From Tricholoma matsutake (lineage: Eukaryota; Basidiomycota; Agaricomycetes; Agaricales; Tricholomataceae): 64,000 bases of DNA. The stretch is from NCBI GenBank assembly GCA_026075535.2, contig AP026548.1, positions 4,216,001 to 4,280,000 of the forward strand, in the 5' to 3' direction. The translations under genes and the position numbers were made by a program. Each line of letters starts with the position of its first letter. Positions within the stretch are counted from its first letter, which is position 1. The notes under the pieces were generated by a model, which made no database searches, was not told the origin of the DNA, and worked only from the letters and a program-made list of their open reading frames with translations. This document shows positions 1-12,752 of the stretch, piece by piece.

Positions 1-12
1 GGGCTGAAGGAC

Positions 13-700
13 ATGCGAGCTCGAGACTGGGTTGCAACACATGGAGATCATCTCTCTGAGTTGAAGTTCACGGAATTCATCATAGAGCTGCAGAAGGAAT
101 TCTTGCCAGATGGTTGGGATGACGAGCTCCATGCGAAGATCCACAACACTTGCTTGAAGTTGTCTGATTCTTTTCCAAAGTGGGTGAACAACATCCACCA
201 CCTGAACATTGTGCTATGCAATACTGAATACTTTTTCTCTGATGTTGCACTTTGACTTCAACTCAATAGCCTCTTGGATGCTGACCTACAAAGTCGATGC
301 AAGAACCGTAATGTTAAGGAAGTGATTGAAAAGGTTGTGAAGGAGACACCTGCTAAGACAGAGGAAGCTAGATTGTCTTGTTGGATTGTTGAGGTGCAGA
401 AACTGGCGGAAGAGTGTGCAAATGACACAAAGCGCTACCAGGAGGCTGCCAAGGACTTACAGTGTATGCCAAAAAGACAGGCATTGGTGAATCCTTCATG
501 AAATTTGAACTCTGTGGGTGGTTACAAACCCCATGGATCTGCTGCATCATTGGGCACATCAAGCTCTGCTAACACTAATTCCCAAAAGCCACCTTGCCTG
601 ACAGATAACGAGTGATCATTACTCTTCAAACACCAGGGTTGCCTGAAGTGTCGCTGAGGTTATCAAAACCACTGCACTACCGATTGTCCTAATGAGTTCC
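13..700 (+). pseudogene. Element 1 gag remnant
   Basis: Two successive open stretches (13-255 and 274-501) look like one gag broken by a TGA at 253-255. A Cys/His-rich stretch near 635-695 (CLKC, then HCTTDC) resembles a CCHC zinc knuckle but is interrupted by a TGA. It would package element RNA if intact. The first residues are outside or at the edge of the window, so the true start is unknown. Identification rests on position upstream of protease and RT and on the knuckle. Confidence 0.55.
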
Positions 701-993
701 CTGATGGCCAAAGCTACAAAGAGATAACTGAGCAGATATTACCCAGTCAGAAGAAGCAAGGGAGTGTACCGTTGGGGAGCAGACTGGTAGGTGCAGTTAT
801 GGGTACCATGAGCCAGATTGAGGAAGTGTCAGAAGGTGAAAATTCTTTTGTAGCAGGAGTGGTAATGCCATCAGCTGTTCTGGGATCGGGCTCTGAAATG
901 GAGGAGGAGGTGAGCCCACTTATGGTGCCACATCTACGATGGGCATGTATGCTAATGGGTCTGGGTGCTAATTAACCTGTTTCAGTAAGCAGC

Positions 994-2456
994 ATGCTGG
1001 ACTGCAGCGTACATGTCGTGCTTATCGACAGCACGCTGGTCAAAGAACTGGGCTTGCGTCATTTCCGCTTGCATAAACTGCTACCAATTTCTGTTGCATT
1101 GAACAATTTGACTACCTCTGAAAGCCACCTGTACAAATACATAAAAATTGCGCCTTATTCACTAGATTCTGCATGGACTTCTCGAACATTGAAAGCCATT
1201 GTAACACCAAAATTGTGTGTACCAATCTTACTCAGACTGCCCTTCCTGAGCATAAATCATTTTGTTGCCAACTTCAAACTATGTTCTGCTATTGATAAAA
1301 TAAATAACTATGATTTACTGAAGCCTGCAGTACCTAAGGCTTGAAGGAGAGGGCTAAATGCAGGTCTATCAATAGGTCAGATGAAGCAGACTAAACTGCA
1401 AGTGCTATCAGAGCTCATGGACATTTGCAAACAGCGGCTTGCTGAAGGGAAAATGGTGCCAGAATTTGTGAAACCACTTGATGTGGCGGGGATGATCAAG
1501 GGTCGGATCAAAGTGCTAAGTTTTCAGTGGAAAGTGGAAGGTCTGGAGAAGCAACTTCTTACTGATTTCAACAACATTACCACATGTCAACAAACTGCTG
1601 CATAGTGTAATGGCTAGGATCAAGCTGAAGAACACAGAACATACCATCAGAACCTGCACATATGCATGCCCACACAAGTTTTGTGACACATGGAAAACAT
1701 TGATCCAACAACACCTCGATGCTGGGTGTATCAGGCTGTCTTCATCTCCACATGCATTGCCAGCTTTCATTATTCCTAAGGCAGATGCATCTGTGCTCCC
1801 TAGATGGGTGAACAATTACAGACAGCTAAACAAGAACACAATTGCTGACTCACATCCACTTCCTCACATTGATGACATCTTAAATGATTGTGAAATAGGT
1901 AAGATCTGGGGAACAATAGATGACAGATAGTTTTTTTCAGATGCCAATGGAGCCTCTCGACATTCCTCTTACCGCAGTTTCTATGCCTTTTGGGTTGTTT
2001 GAGTGGATGGTAATGCCTATGGGGTTGAAGAACACACCTGCAATCCATCAGCATTGAGTAACCATGGTGCTACATGAATGGATTGGCAAAATTTGCCATA
2101 TCTATTTGGACAACATCGTAATCTGGTCCAGCACTTTGGAAGAGCACTGTGAAAATGTTCACATTATCCTCAAGGTACTACAAAAGGCAGGACTGTATTG
2201 CAACCCACAAAAGACATCTCTATTCCAGCTAGAGATCAATTTCTTGGGGCACCATGTGTCTGCCTGGGGAATTGAAGCAGATTCAAGCAAAACAGAGCAC
2301 ATTTTGAAATGGCCTCAGCCATGCTCCGCAAAGGAAGTTTGTCAATTCCTGGGACTGGTGCGGTATGTGTCAATGTTCCTCCCGCATATTACAGATCACA
2401 CCCAGATTTTGACAGAGCTGACGCTGAAAGAATGTAACAAGAATTTTCCTGGGAGG
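994..2456 (+). pseudogene. Element 1 protease and reverse transcriptase, first half
   Basis: The stretch 994-1344 starts with a retropepsin-like surrounding (VVLIDSTLVKEL), suggesting a protease. RT follows from about 1381 with recognisable blocks: a VNNYRQLNKNT block near 1806, LPHIDDIL near 1863, a YLDN box at 2101-2112 where the usual motif is YxDD, and the connection block KTSLFQLEINFLGHHVS near 2208. The second catalytic Asp is Asn (AAC), which fits a G-to-A transition and would abolish polymerase activity. Stops occur at 1603-1605 and 1927-1930. The frame runs into the insertion of element A at 2457. Confidence 0.75.
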
Positions 2457-2868
2457 TGTTAGGGCGACACCCACTATCTGCTAGCTAAGACCGTGTGGGT
2501 TCTCTCTACAAGAAGGGGGTGGAATCTGTGCTCGTGATGGGGGAATTGATGGTTTTGATGCAAGGGGTTATTTATAGGTGAGTTTGTTGAGAAAGGCCTT
2601 TCACACTGAAAGCATAGGTGGAATACCTAAGAGAACACAACTGGGGTCCCCTAGGTGTATATTTAGGGTTTATATACTATGTTACATATATTGTACATTG
2701 TTGTTACTGACGCACTCGTACATGCGTATACATATTGATGCATGTGAAATAAAATTCTCACACTATCAAAGTGCAGCGTCATTTGGCGTCATTTAGCGTA
2801 ATGTAGCATAATTCGACATAATAAAATTAAAATAAAATTTTATTAGGTAATGGGGTGGTTTTCTAACA
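2457..2868 (-). repeat. Element A 3' LTR
   Basis: Left copy of the 412-bp LTR; on the minus strand it is the downstream LTR. Terminal TGTTAG/CTAACA. A purine tract sits just outside it on the minus strand (complement of 2871-2881, A-rich then six G), the expected plus-strand primer site next to a 3' LTR. Confidence 0.92.
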
Positions 2869-2879
2869 TTACCCCCCTT

Positions 2880-5800
2880 TTATGCCTCGACTTCCAGGCG
2901 AGAAAATATTGCATTTGTCCCCTCTGTGAAATTTTGGTAAGGCCAGAATCTCATCCCCTCATACACCATTCTCACAATACGACGCGGAGCATTCAGATTA
3001 CGTTTAAAGAATTGGGTGATTGCATCGCGCACTCGCTTACAATTCTCTTTGGGCTCCCACGAATTATTTTTGTTGGTATAGTTTTTCCACTTTATTAAGA
3101 ACTCCAATTTGTTCTGTCAAAGATGTGAGTCTAGAATTTCTTCAACTACGTATTCTGGAGCACCTTCTACTATTATTGGAGGTTGCGGAGTAGTTTGTTG
3201 GCCAGGAATAGTGGGTGGGTGGTAAGGGCATAGGCGGGATACGTTAATCTCAGGATCAATCTTGAATGATTGGGGTAATTTTAGCACTACCACATTAGGT
3301 GAGATCACTTTAGAGATCGCATATGGGCCAACTTGTTTCTCCATAAGTTTCTTTGAAGGTCATGGAATATTTAGGTCCTTGGTACTTAGCCACACCAAGT
3401 CACCAACTTTGTACTCTGGAGCGCATGCTTGAGTACGATCCATGTGTTGCATCATGTCATCACATGCTTTCATCAATGCTGCCTCTGCTTCCTCTTGTAC
3501 CTTTTGCATCTTAGATACAAAGTCTTCTACCAACTGTACTTTGACTTCCCTTCTGGGTTCTACTCCCATGTGAGGATAATATCCATAATTCATGAAAAAG
3601 GGTGACATACGAGTAGCCGAATGGAATTTGTTATTGTGGGAAAATTCGGCAATTGCCAGCCATTTGGGCCAGTCGGTTTGTCGGTAGTTGACAAACATAC
3701 ATAGGTACTGCTCCAACTCCTGGTTCATTCTCTCTGTCTGCCCATCAGTCTGTGGGTGATATGCCATAGATAATTTAGTTTGAATCCCCAATATGTTGTT
3801 CAGTTCTCGCATAAACATGGAAGCAAATTGTGGTCCACGATCGGAGATAACGGTATTGGGTAACCCATGTAACCGCCATACCTGATTTAGATAGAGGTGC
3901 GCCAAGCCTAATGATGAGGTTTCTGTAGTAGTAGGAATAATATGGACCTCCTTTGTGAAGCGGTTGCATACTACAAATATTGCATCATACCCTTGAGCTT
4001 CAGGTAATCCGGTAATAAAATCCACAGATATATCTTGCCATGGCACTTTAGGTATAGGGTTCGGCATTAATTTTCCTGCAGGTTTCTCTGGAAATTTCTT
4101 CCCCCTCATGCACATATCACATCCATCCACATACCCCAACACATACTTTGAAATTCCGGGCCACCAATAATTTCTCATTACTAATTCCAACATCTTCCAT
4201 CTTCCTGGGTGTCCGGCAGTCAGCGTATTATGATGTAACCAGACAATCTCCCTTCACAAATCCTGATCCTTCGGTACATACACTTTTCCTCAAAACAACA
4301 CCAACCCTTGTTCCTCAGCCCATTCATCTCCTTTAATATTACCTGTCTTCTCTCCCTTCAGAGCTTTCATGGCTTCCACTACTTCATCATCCATTTCCAA
4401 ACATTGTCTAATTTTAGACAACATTTCTGTTTCCAAGCTATCTATTAATAGATGCCCTTGATGCATAGCGCAAATGCAAAAGTATTCAGGTTTGAGTAAG
4501 GTAACATTTTTATTGTCCTCCTCTACCCCTTTTATGATCAATACATCTGGATAATGCATCTGCTTTCCTCATTAAGCATCCCACTTTGTGGACCAAGTGA
4601 AAATTGAAACACAATAGGAATAGTGCCCAACGCACTTGCCAGCAATTAAGCTTTTTAGCAGACATGAAGTATTGCAGATTTTGATGATCTGTCCAGATCT
4701 CAATCTGATGCATACATCCCTCCAAATAATGCCTCCACACCTCCAATGCTTGTATTATCCCCAACATCTCTTTGTCATGCACATCATAATTCCTCTCCAC
4801 ATCATTCAACCCTCAGGACAAATATGCACAAGGATGCCATGTGTCATCTTCGCACAGCATTGATAATACTGCTCCAGTAGCAAATTCGGATGCATCTGAT
4901 TCCACTCGTAAAGTGCATGTGAAATCTACTGGGGCTAATATTGGTCCCTCCACAAACTTCCTCTTCAACTCCTCAAACGCTGTCTTCTGCTGCTCTCCCC
5001 ACCTCCACACTACTCCCTTTCATGTAAGGTTATGTAAGGGTGCAGCAATTTTAGAAAAATTGTGCACAAAGCGACGATAATAATTTGCAAGTCCCAAGAA
5101 GGCTTGAACCTCCTTGACACAGGTGGGTGCAGGCCAATCTGTGATTGCCTGTACCTTGATCAGATCCATTTTGATCCCATCAGGGCTGATCAATAATCCT
5201 AGGAACTCAATCTTGCTTGCCCCAAACACACACTTCTCTGGTTTCAAAAATAGATCATTCTCCGCTAACCTCTGTAGCACCTCCTGCACTATCGCCTCAT
5301 GATTTTCTTCATCCTCCGTGAATATCAGAATGTCATCAATAAATATTATTACCATGCCTTTGTCTATTACATCCTTGAAAATGTCGTCCATCATATTTTG
5401 AAAGGTCGGGGGACTATTAGTCATCCCAAAAAACATAACAAGCAGCTCGAAGGATCCTCAACGCATGGCAAATGCAGGCTTCCACTCATCTCCTTTCTTT
5501 ATTCATACATTATTGTATCCCCATCATAAATCCAATTTTGTAAAGACCTTGGCTTTTCCCACCTTGTCAATTATTTCTGAGATCAATGGCAGGGGGTACA
5601 CGTTCTTCACTGTCCACTCATTCAGATACCTATAATCTGTACACATCCTCTTCCTTTGGTCTTTCTTTGGCACGAAGAATATTGGTGACGTCTGCAGTGA
5701 TTTCGAAGGTCGTATGTATCCTTTGTGCAATTGCTCCTTCAGGAGCGCATCCACTTCTTCTTGTTCCATTGGAGATAACAGATATACCTTCGACTTCTTT

Positions 5801-6531
5801 GGCACAAACCCTGGCTTCATCTTGATTGCATGATCCCATGGCTTCTGCACTGGCATTCGCTCAGACTCCTTCTTCTGGAACCCTGACAGATATTCATGAT
5901 ACACTTTTGGTACCCATTCCTCCACTGGCTTCTCCACCTTCACAATATTCTTGTCCCACAACTGTCCTCCACGAATTGCTCTAAAGGTTTGCTTCTGCTC
6001 TTCTTTCTCGATCATGATCGGAACTTCCCCATTTGGCATTTCCTCATCCTCCACTTCCTCCATCATAACAGAATACTTCCTTGGATGTTCTTTCTCTCTC
6101 TTTTTCCTTTTTTCCTTCTTCATCTTCCTCCCATACACATTACATTCCTTAGGACAATGAGTCATTTGTACTTTCCCAGTTTTCCAATCAATTTCAGGAT
6201 TATGCTTCCGTAACCACGGACATCCTATCATTAGATTGGTTTTCCCAAGATCGCACACTTCAAATACAGCTCACTCCTGATGCTCCTGATACCTTAGTAC
6301 CATAGTCACCTCCTCCTTGATAGTTCCTCCACGATTGACTGTTCCGTCAATATTGTACAACATTATAGGTTGTGCCAGCTTGCGTGTGTTAATACCGTTT
6401 CTGGTAATTAAGGACCGATTAATAAATAATCCCATAGCACCACTATCAAGCAATGCTTCCACATCAATCACTGCATGTGTGTCCACTGTCTTCAGTCCCA
6501 CAGTCAAGGTGATTTCGGGTTCTATTTGCAC
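2880..6531 (-). pseudogene. Element A pol: protease, RT, RNase H, integrase, chromodomain
   Basis: Read on the minus strand. Protease: ALLDSGAMGLFI near 6440 keeps the catalytic DSGA. RT: 6258-5020, with FIDDILIF (YxDD-type box) near 5335 and FLGLANYYRRFV near 5090. RNase H: SDASEFATGAVL, WTDHQNLQYF and ADALSR (4990-4555). Integrase: 4193-3360 with VDFITGLP, ISDRGPQF and TERMNQELEQ giving the D, D, E catalytic residues. Chromodomain: EYVVEEILDSHL then LEFLIKWKNYT...SWEP (3150-2960). The frame is broken by TGA codons (for example 6268-6270, 5524-5526, 4810-4812, 3357-3359, 3114-3116), each at a place where Arg would be expected, and by one frameshift near 4525. Confidence 0.9.
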
Positions 6532-6759
6532 AGAGTGAATAAAGAATTTAGGGGTTTTCAGAAATAGTGCTCAGCAATTTTCTTGGTCACATGATTTGCA
6601 ACAGTTGTACTCCTGCTCAATTTCCTTTTCTGATCTACTCTGGGTTTCCTTGGATACTAATACATTGTAACAATTCTGGGTCACCAATGGGGAAACCTTC
6701 ACTGGGACTCTTCCACAAAATTCTTCTGCTTGCCTTTCTCTGGCTTCACTTCCTTGATT

Positions 6760-7790
6760 GTAGCTTCTCTAATCTTTCTTTTCTGCCTACAATTCCTAGA
6801 AATGTGTCCTAACTGCCCACAGTTAAAACATTTAAGTGGGGCTCATCTCCCTGCTTGATCAACCTCCATTGCTGGTGCTGCTGACTCCATAACTATAGGT
6901 GTCACTGCCATGGCCAGTGGCTGTGCCCTCAGAGCTTGCGCCTGAAGCACCTTTCCTTTCTCAGACTTTCCTCCTGATGACTTTCCAAATTTACTACTTC
7001 CGTACATCAACTTTGACTCTGCCTGTTCCTGCCGATATTGCCGGTCAAGGCGCATTGCCCAATTATACCACTCGTCCAACTTCGCTGGCATAGAAGGTAG
7101 TCGGTAGATAGACTTGAATAAAGAGGGATTTAATCCTGCTTTCAAAAACTCTACCAATGTGGCTTCTCCCATATCCATTTGTGAAGCTTCTGCTTTGAAC
7201 TGCAAAATAAATTCATCCACCATTAGGGAACCTTGGCGCATGGTCTTTAATTTAGCATTGGCTGTCGCCTTTGGATTAGGGTCTCCAAACTGTGCCTCCA
7301 ATCTCTCCAGAAATTCTTTGAAGGTTGCAAATGGTTTATTTCCCATGGCAATTTGATTAATAGCCTCGTTTCTCCAGAACTGTGCTTTCCCCCCCTGAAT
7401 GTATGAGAGAGCAAACATAATCCTAGACTTGGCTGTATGAAACTCTGGCTTCCTCCCATGGATGTACAATACTATAGAGCTGATGAAGGATTTTGTATTC
7501 TCTATGGTACCATCAAAGATTTGTGGGGACACATACTTAGGTAAGTGCGCTTTTCCATTTCCGGATTTCTCCACTGTCTCATCCTCCTGCGACATCCACT
7601 CCACCATCTCCTCCATCTCATCATCTCTTTCTACTGTCGCCTCTGGCTGTAATTCTGCTTGTCTGGGCTGTGATGCTGCCAACACTGACACTAATTGTGA
7701 CATTTGCCCCATAAGTGCATCAATTTTCCCCTCTAGTGCTGGTGTGGGAACAGGATTAGGGCCAGGATTAGAAGTTGAAGGTTTGGACAT
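6760..7790 (-). pseudogene. Element A gag with CCHC knuckle
   Basis: Open from an ATG at 7790 to a TGA at 6840-6842. The product has a Pro-rich start, an acidic linker (DDEMEEMVEWMSQEDE), a retrotransposon gag core (QIFDGTIENTKSFISS onward; GGKAQFWRNEAINQ; FKEFLERLEAQFGDPN), and a Ser/Gly/Lys-rich tail. Beyond the TGA the same frame gives CFNCGQLGHISRNC, an intact C-X2-C-X4-H-X4-C knuckle. The TGA lies in AGR-stop-APLK and fits a CGA arginine codon that lost its C. The capsid ORF is otherwise whole at about 316 residues before the stop. Confidence 0.88.
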
Positions 7791-8247
7791 AATGGTAAAA
7801 TCTGTGATGAATCACTTCTTTGACAAACTCAAGATTTGTTCTTTGAGACCTCTCCAAACGTTTATGGGTTATGTGATCATTCATCGGGCGCCTAATTTGA
7901 CACTTCGGATCAATAACCCTTCCAACAGTGCCTGATCTCGGGGATAACACTGAATTTGGCTTGTAACTAAAATAGTCATCCAAATAGAGTGATGTAAATC
8001 ATAACTAAACCAGATCCAATCGGTTGTCTGGTTGCAGCTGTCCTAATGATGAGCGCTGCCTCTTGATCACTGGCAGTCGCAATGTAAGGCGAGGCCTGGC
8101 ATCAGCTTACAAAAGAAAAGGTAGATTACATATATACAAGTACTTCCAGCTTGTGCCGAAAGGATGAGTAATCAGATGTGGCACAGTGAAACAATGATGT
8201 AGGCACAAGTAAGAGAAGGCGCACTGATATGGGAAGTTGTGTTCTTC

Positions 8248-8658
8248 TGTTAGGGTGACACCCACTATCTGCTAGCTAAGACCGTGCAGGTTCTCTCTAC
8301 AAGAAGGGGGCAGGATCTGCGCTCGTGATGGGGGAATTGATGGTTTTGATGTGAGGGGTTATTTATAGGTGAGTTTGTTGAGACAGGCCTTTCACACCGA
8401 AAGCATAGGTGGAATACCTAAGAGAACACAACTGGGGTCCCCTAGGTGTATATTTAGGGTTTATATACTATGTTACATATATTGTACATTGTTGTTACTG
8501 ACGCACTTGTACATGTGCATACATATTGATGGGTGTGAAATAAAATTCTCATGCTATCAAAGTGCAGCGTCATGTGGCATCATTTAGCATAATATAGCGT
8601 AATTTGACATAATAAATAAAAATGAAATTTTATTAGGTAATGGGGTGGTTTCCTAACA
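8248..8658 (-). repeat. Element A 5' LTR
   Basis: Right copy of the LTR (411 bp), upstream in element sense. Differs from the left copy by scattered transitions such as GCGAC/GTGAC near its left edge, consistent with a fairly young insertion followed by transition decay. Confidence 0.92.
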
Positions 8659-10813
8659 GGTGGGAAGAGAAGCACCAGATCACATTTGATTGCATAAAGA
8701 AGGTGATTGTGGGCAGGGAATGCCTAACAACAATTGATTTCACTCTTATGCCTGATCAGAAAATTTTCATGATGCTAGCGACTACCAATCCAGGGCTGTG
8801 CTGTCTTTTGGGAATTCTTGGGAAACAGCTCGCCCTGTCACATTTGATTCAATGACCTTCAAAGGTGTGGAATTAAACTATCCTGTTCATGAGAAAGAAA
8901 TGCTGGCCATCATTCATGCCCTGCAGAAATGGTGCTCAGACCTTATTGGGGTGCCATTCATGGTTTACACAGATCATAAAACTCTGGAGAACTTCAACTG
9001 CCAGCATGATTTGAGTCAATGGCAGGCACACTGGATGGAGTTCATGTCCCAGTACAACTGCAAAATTGTTTACATCAAAGGGGAGGAAAATTGTGTGGCG
9101 GATGCGTTGTCGCATACATCATTTGAAGCTGAGGAAAGTGCATCAATGCCATACCCTCCTGACAATGAAGGCCCTGTTGCCTTGGTTCTACTGATAGAGT
9201 AGTGCCCCTTCTGAGGCATGAAGGCCATGGCAGATCTGGAAACCTGCCCTCTGAAGGTACTGGCAGTAGTGTCAACATTAACTATATCCATGGATGCAGA
9301 ACTACTGGACTCAATCCGCTCTGGGTACTCTGAAGACCCATGGTGTAGTCGAATGCTCAAGGCACCATTTCTGCCACATGGGATTCAACTGGAAAAGGGG
9401 CTGCTATATGCTGGGGATCATTTGGTGATTCCAAGAAAATTGAATGTGCATGAATTATTGTTCCATCTGGCTCACAATGTGCTCGGTCATTTTGGATTTC
9501 TGAAATCTTACGGATTGCTTTGCAAGTCATTCTACTGGCCGAATATGCATCGTGACTTGGAACTGGCATATGTTCCAAGCTGTGCGGAATGTCAATGAAA
9601 CAAGCTCATGACCAAGAAACTGATGGGACCCTTACATCCACTGCCTATGCCAGATCAACACAGGGACTCAGTAGCTATGGATTTCATCAGGCCATTACCA
9701 GAGGACGAGGGTTATGATTGCATTGTGACCTTCACAGATAGGCTAAACAGTGATATAAGAATTATGGTGACTCGTACTGACATCATGGCAGAGGATTTGG
9801 CAGTCGTATTCTTCAATGAATGGTATTGTGAAAATGGATTACCTGTGGAGATCATATCGGATTGTGATAAACTGTTCTTGTCAAAATTTTGGACAGTGTT
9901 GCACAAGCTCATGGGGGTTAAGTTAAAAATGTCATCTGCTTGCCACCCCCAGACAGATGGTGCCAGCGAATGGTCAAACAAAACAATCAATCAATGCCTA
10001 CAATATCATGTAGAATGTAACCAACTGGGGTGGAAAAGGGCCTTATGCCGGGTGCGTTTTGATGTCATGAACACGATTAATGCATCGACAGGTTTCTCTC
10101 CATTTCAACTTCAAATGGGCCAAAGCCCACATATCATCCCACCTCTAATAAGATCACCTGATGGGGAGGTGGAGGATATATGCACTGTGGAAGTCATAGA
10201 GCGACTGCAGCTGGATGTTAAAGAGGCCCAAGATAACATGCTACATGCTAAAATTTCACAAGATCTCTCAGCTAATGAGCATCGATCTGATAAATTTCCA
10301 TTTCAGAAAGGTCATTGGGTTGTACTGTCAACGTTGAACAGATGACAGGACTCCAAGGCTAAAGGTGAAAAGTGCATTGTGAAATTCATGCCATGCTTTG
10401 ATGGTCCCTACATCATTACTGATACAGTGGCAGAAATTTCTACAATCACTGTTGACATGCCTAACAACCCAAACACCTTCCCAATGTTTCATGCATCCCA
10501 GGCTCTCCCATTTGTGGAAAATGACAAGGATCTCTTCCCATCATGGGAACAAGAGCACCCACTGCCTGTAGTGATCAAAGGCGATGAGGAATATTATGTG
10601 GATCAGATCCTTGATGAGTGTAAACAAGGAAGGGGAACACAGTATCTGATATGTTGGCATGGCTATGGACCAGAGGAAGATTGTTGGCTACTGGGGCAGG
10701 AGGTTTGGGACTGCAAAGCTCTGGATATTTGGTTGGCGCTGATAGGTCCACCAGCCAGTACAAGCTCTGAAATTGATTTTGCAGATTTGCAGATAGTCAA
10801 CGCACAGCCATGA
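8659..10813 (+). pseudogene. Element 1 pol, second half: RNase H, integrase, chromodomain
   Basis: Resumes element 1 after the insertion. RNase H: KEMLAIIHALQKW, VYTDHKTLENF, VADALSHT (8880-9120). Integrase zinc region: HFGFLKSYG...FYWPNMH...PSCAEC (9488-9597), then a TGA, then VAMDFIRPLP, IISDCDKLF and the third acidic residue in GASEWSNK (9608-10000), with D, D and E still present. Two Arg positions usual here read as Cys (SDC) and Trp (SEW), both explained by CpG transitions. The tail 10379-10813 has a GPY-like block (FDGPYIITDT) and a chromodomain-like block (EEYYVDQILDE...YLICWHGYGPEEDCW). The last 74 bases lie inside the 3' LTR. Confidence 0.85.
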
Positions 10814-11771
10814 ACATTTCACATCCATTTTCAGCATCTTTCAAACCTTTTTCAACTATTTTGCAAGCTTCCAATCAAATTTCAGACATTTCAAAGATTT
10901 CACATTTTTAGTTTCTACTTCGCACACTTCAGCATGGACCCCAACACTTCGCATGCTTCCCATCACTTCCCCCTTACATAATCAACTTTGACGAACCACA
11001 TTTTGGCTATATTCATGCAGCACACATCACCTCGAGGCGCATCACAATGTTTTGCAATATTTTTGCAATATTTGCAATATTTTTGCAATATTTGCAATAT
11101 TTTTGCAATATTTGCAATATTTAGCCAATTCTAGAACAAAAGGACAGTCTATATTTTGATTTATTGTCTCCTACACTCCCTAGACTCATGGTTATTGTTC
11201 CATATCAGTTATCACTTCATCCCTGAAGTCCATATGTTTTCTTTTGCCTCATGTTCTCCACATGCCCACTATTGCCTTTTTGGTACTATCTCTTTTTAAC
11301 CTACAAAATCTTGTATTATCCACAATGAATAACAAGGGAAGCATCCCCCAAGTATAGTATTAGTAGTGGAGAGCTAAAAACTCTCTTCTCATCATTTGAG
11401 TCACAAGTTTTAGTCCGAAAATTCTTCAGATTTCATCAAAACCCATTCATCCTCATTTTTCCTCTCGATATTATTGTCATCCTCTCGTATTCATCGTCGC
11501 TCACCTCTCGCATCATTTATCAACCTTTCCATCACTCACCAATATCTTTGCAGTCCATTTTGCAATCCCTAAACATATCGCAACATCTCGAAAAATATTG
11601 CAACACCTCAAAACTACTTTGCACATCCCGAACTTTGTTCGGATCATCTAGTTTGTTATTATGGGAGATCGGTGAAAGTTTAGAATGAATCACAACCTTC
11701 CTCTGACTTGTGTTATACCAAATAGGACCCTTTTAGGTGTTTTGTTTGGGTTTCTAGATTGAGCATCATCA
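10740..11771 (+). repeat. Element 1 3' LTR, starting inside the pol reading frame
   Basis: Starts TGATAGGTCCACC at 10740 and ends GAGCATCATCA at 11771, the same termini as the solo LTRs at 48299 and 56526 and, inverted, the LTRs of element 3. Near the end it shares the block CCTCTGACTTGTGTTATACC with the solo LTRs. It contains a short tandem run of TTTTGCAATAT units at about 11048-11123. No purine tract precedes it, and the pol stop (10811-10813) lies 74 bases inside. Confidence 0.75.
11048..11123. repeat. TTTGCAATAT tandem repeat
   Basis: Alternating TTTTTGCAATA and TTTGCAATA units, about seven copies, inside the element 1 LTR. Looks like local slippage; no function implied. Confidence 0.85.
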
Positions 11772-12752
11772 GTGCAGAAGAAACCAAGTTGCAGTACATA
11801 GCTTTTCTTTTGACTGCCAGCCGGTAGCTTTTCCCCACTGGGGTTTTTGAGGCACCCATGCGCATGCACCTTTTACCTTATTTTCTTGCTCGAAGGTTTT
11901 TTTTCATTTTTCAGGGGGGGGAGGGTGTAATGATGTTACTTATTGACACCTATTTACCACATGCCTTGGATTACATCCTCAGACATTGCATGGACTTACT
12001 CACTTCTACCATATACCATCATCATCATCATACTTGTTCATAGAGATCTCACTCTTATAAAACACCTCTTTTGCATGCTTAGCTCTGGGTTTGGACTTTA
12101 GTGAAGTACGTGTCCCTTATACAGCATGCACTTACAAATAAAGAGAATAAAGAAATAAAGGGAACTATGTAATGGACCATATCAAAGGGGAATGCTAAAT
12201 ATAGTACATGCATCAAAATGACACTCACAGTGTAATTTAAAATTCAATCAGGCTGAATGCAGATTGCCATATACCAGACTTTTCCAAAGGGGGGTGTCAG
12301 AGTTTAAATTTACCATATAAGGATGATTAGTTAGTCCTTGCCCCAGATTTTTTGTCTGCTCTACTAAGATGCAAACACTGGAAAAAGAACTAAAAATTGA
12401 AGAAATTGTTAGCTCTTTCTGTGAGCATTTGCTGCTCATAAAAAACCAGCTTCAAACTAGGGGTTCCTCTCTGCAACTACTGTTCATGTCTTTTTGTGTT
12501 ACCAGTAGTATAAATAGTAGCAGTCAAACATCAAAATTCAATGGTGATTCAGACAGCGGATTCAGTGGAGATTCAGATGGCAATATAACAACCCAAAACA
12601 TCACTTGAATTACCCATTCTTTTGAATCATTGGATCACCTCTGGAGTTGCTCTACTTTTTTGAATCATGATTCACTCATGGATGATCCACTCTCCTCCTC
12701 CTCTCTTGACACCAATTTCAAATTCCATCTTTGTAATCTGTTGTGTAATTAC
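11772..12752. other. Unassigned AT-rich spacer with purine-tract motifs
   Basis: No convincing gene. A purine run (AGGGGGGGGAGGG) at about 11913-11925 followed by TGTAATG, and a second (AAAGGGGGGTGTCAG) near 12287, both look like primer-tract/LTR starts, so this may be worn LTR debris, but I cannot find matching ends. The final ATTAC (12748-12752) is the left target duplication of element 2. Confidence 0.4.

Larger units (their letters stand above)
2457..8658 (-). mobile_element. Element A: full-length Ty3/gypsy chromovirus inserted in element 1
   Basis: A complete element of 6202 bp on the minus strand, bounded by near-identical LTRs (2457-2868 and 8248-8658) that begin TGTTAG and end CTAACA, a perfect 6-bp terminal inverted repeat. 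Flanks are GGAGG on the left and GGTGG on the right, an imperfect 5-bp target duplication. Internal order on the minus strand is gag, CCHC knuckle, protease, RT, RNase H, integrase, chromodomain. Removing it rejoins element 1 reading from NFPGR to WEEKHQ. LTR length (411-412) and total size are similar to what I recall for marY1 of Tricholoma, but this cannot be tested here. LTR differences seen are almost all C/T or G/A. Confidence 0.92.
1..11771 (+). mobile_element. Element 1: decayed Ty3/gypsy retrotransposon, 5' end outside window
   Basis: Plus-strand Ty3-type order is visible: gag-like ORFs (13-501), a knuckle-like Cys/His stretch (about 635-695), protease-like region (994-1344), reverse transcriptase (1381-2456), then after a 6.2 kb insertion RNase H (8659-9200), integrase (9218-10345) and a chromodomain-like tail (10379-10813). 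A 3' LTR follows at 10740-11771. Every domain has stops or frame breaks, so it is dead. The 5' LTR lies before the window. The LTR ends (TGATAGG... and ...CATCATCA) match those of element 3 and of the two solo LTRs, so these belong to one lineage. Confidence 0.85.

Noticed and set aside
5896..6213. Plus-strand ORFs opposite element A pol
   Set aside because: Complement of a Lys/Glu-rich pol region; Leu/Phe/His composition is typical of a shadow frame.
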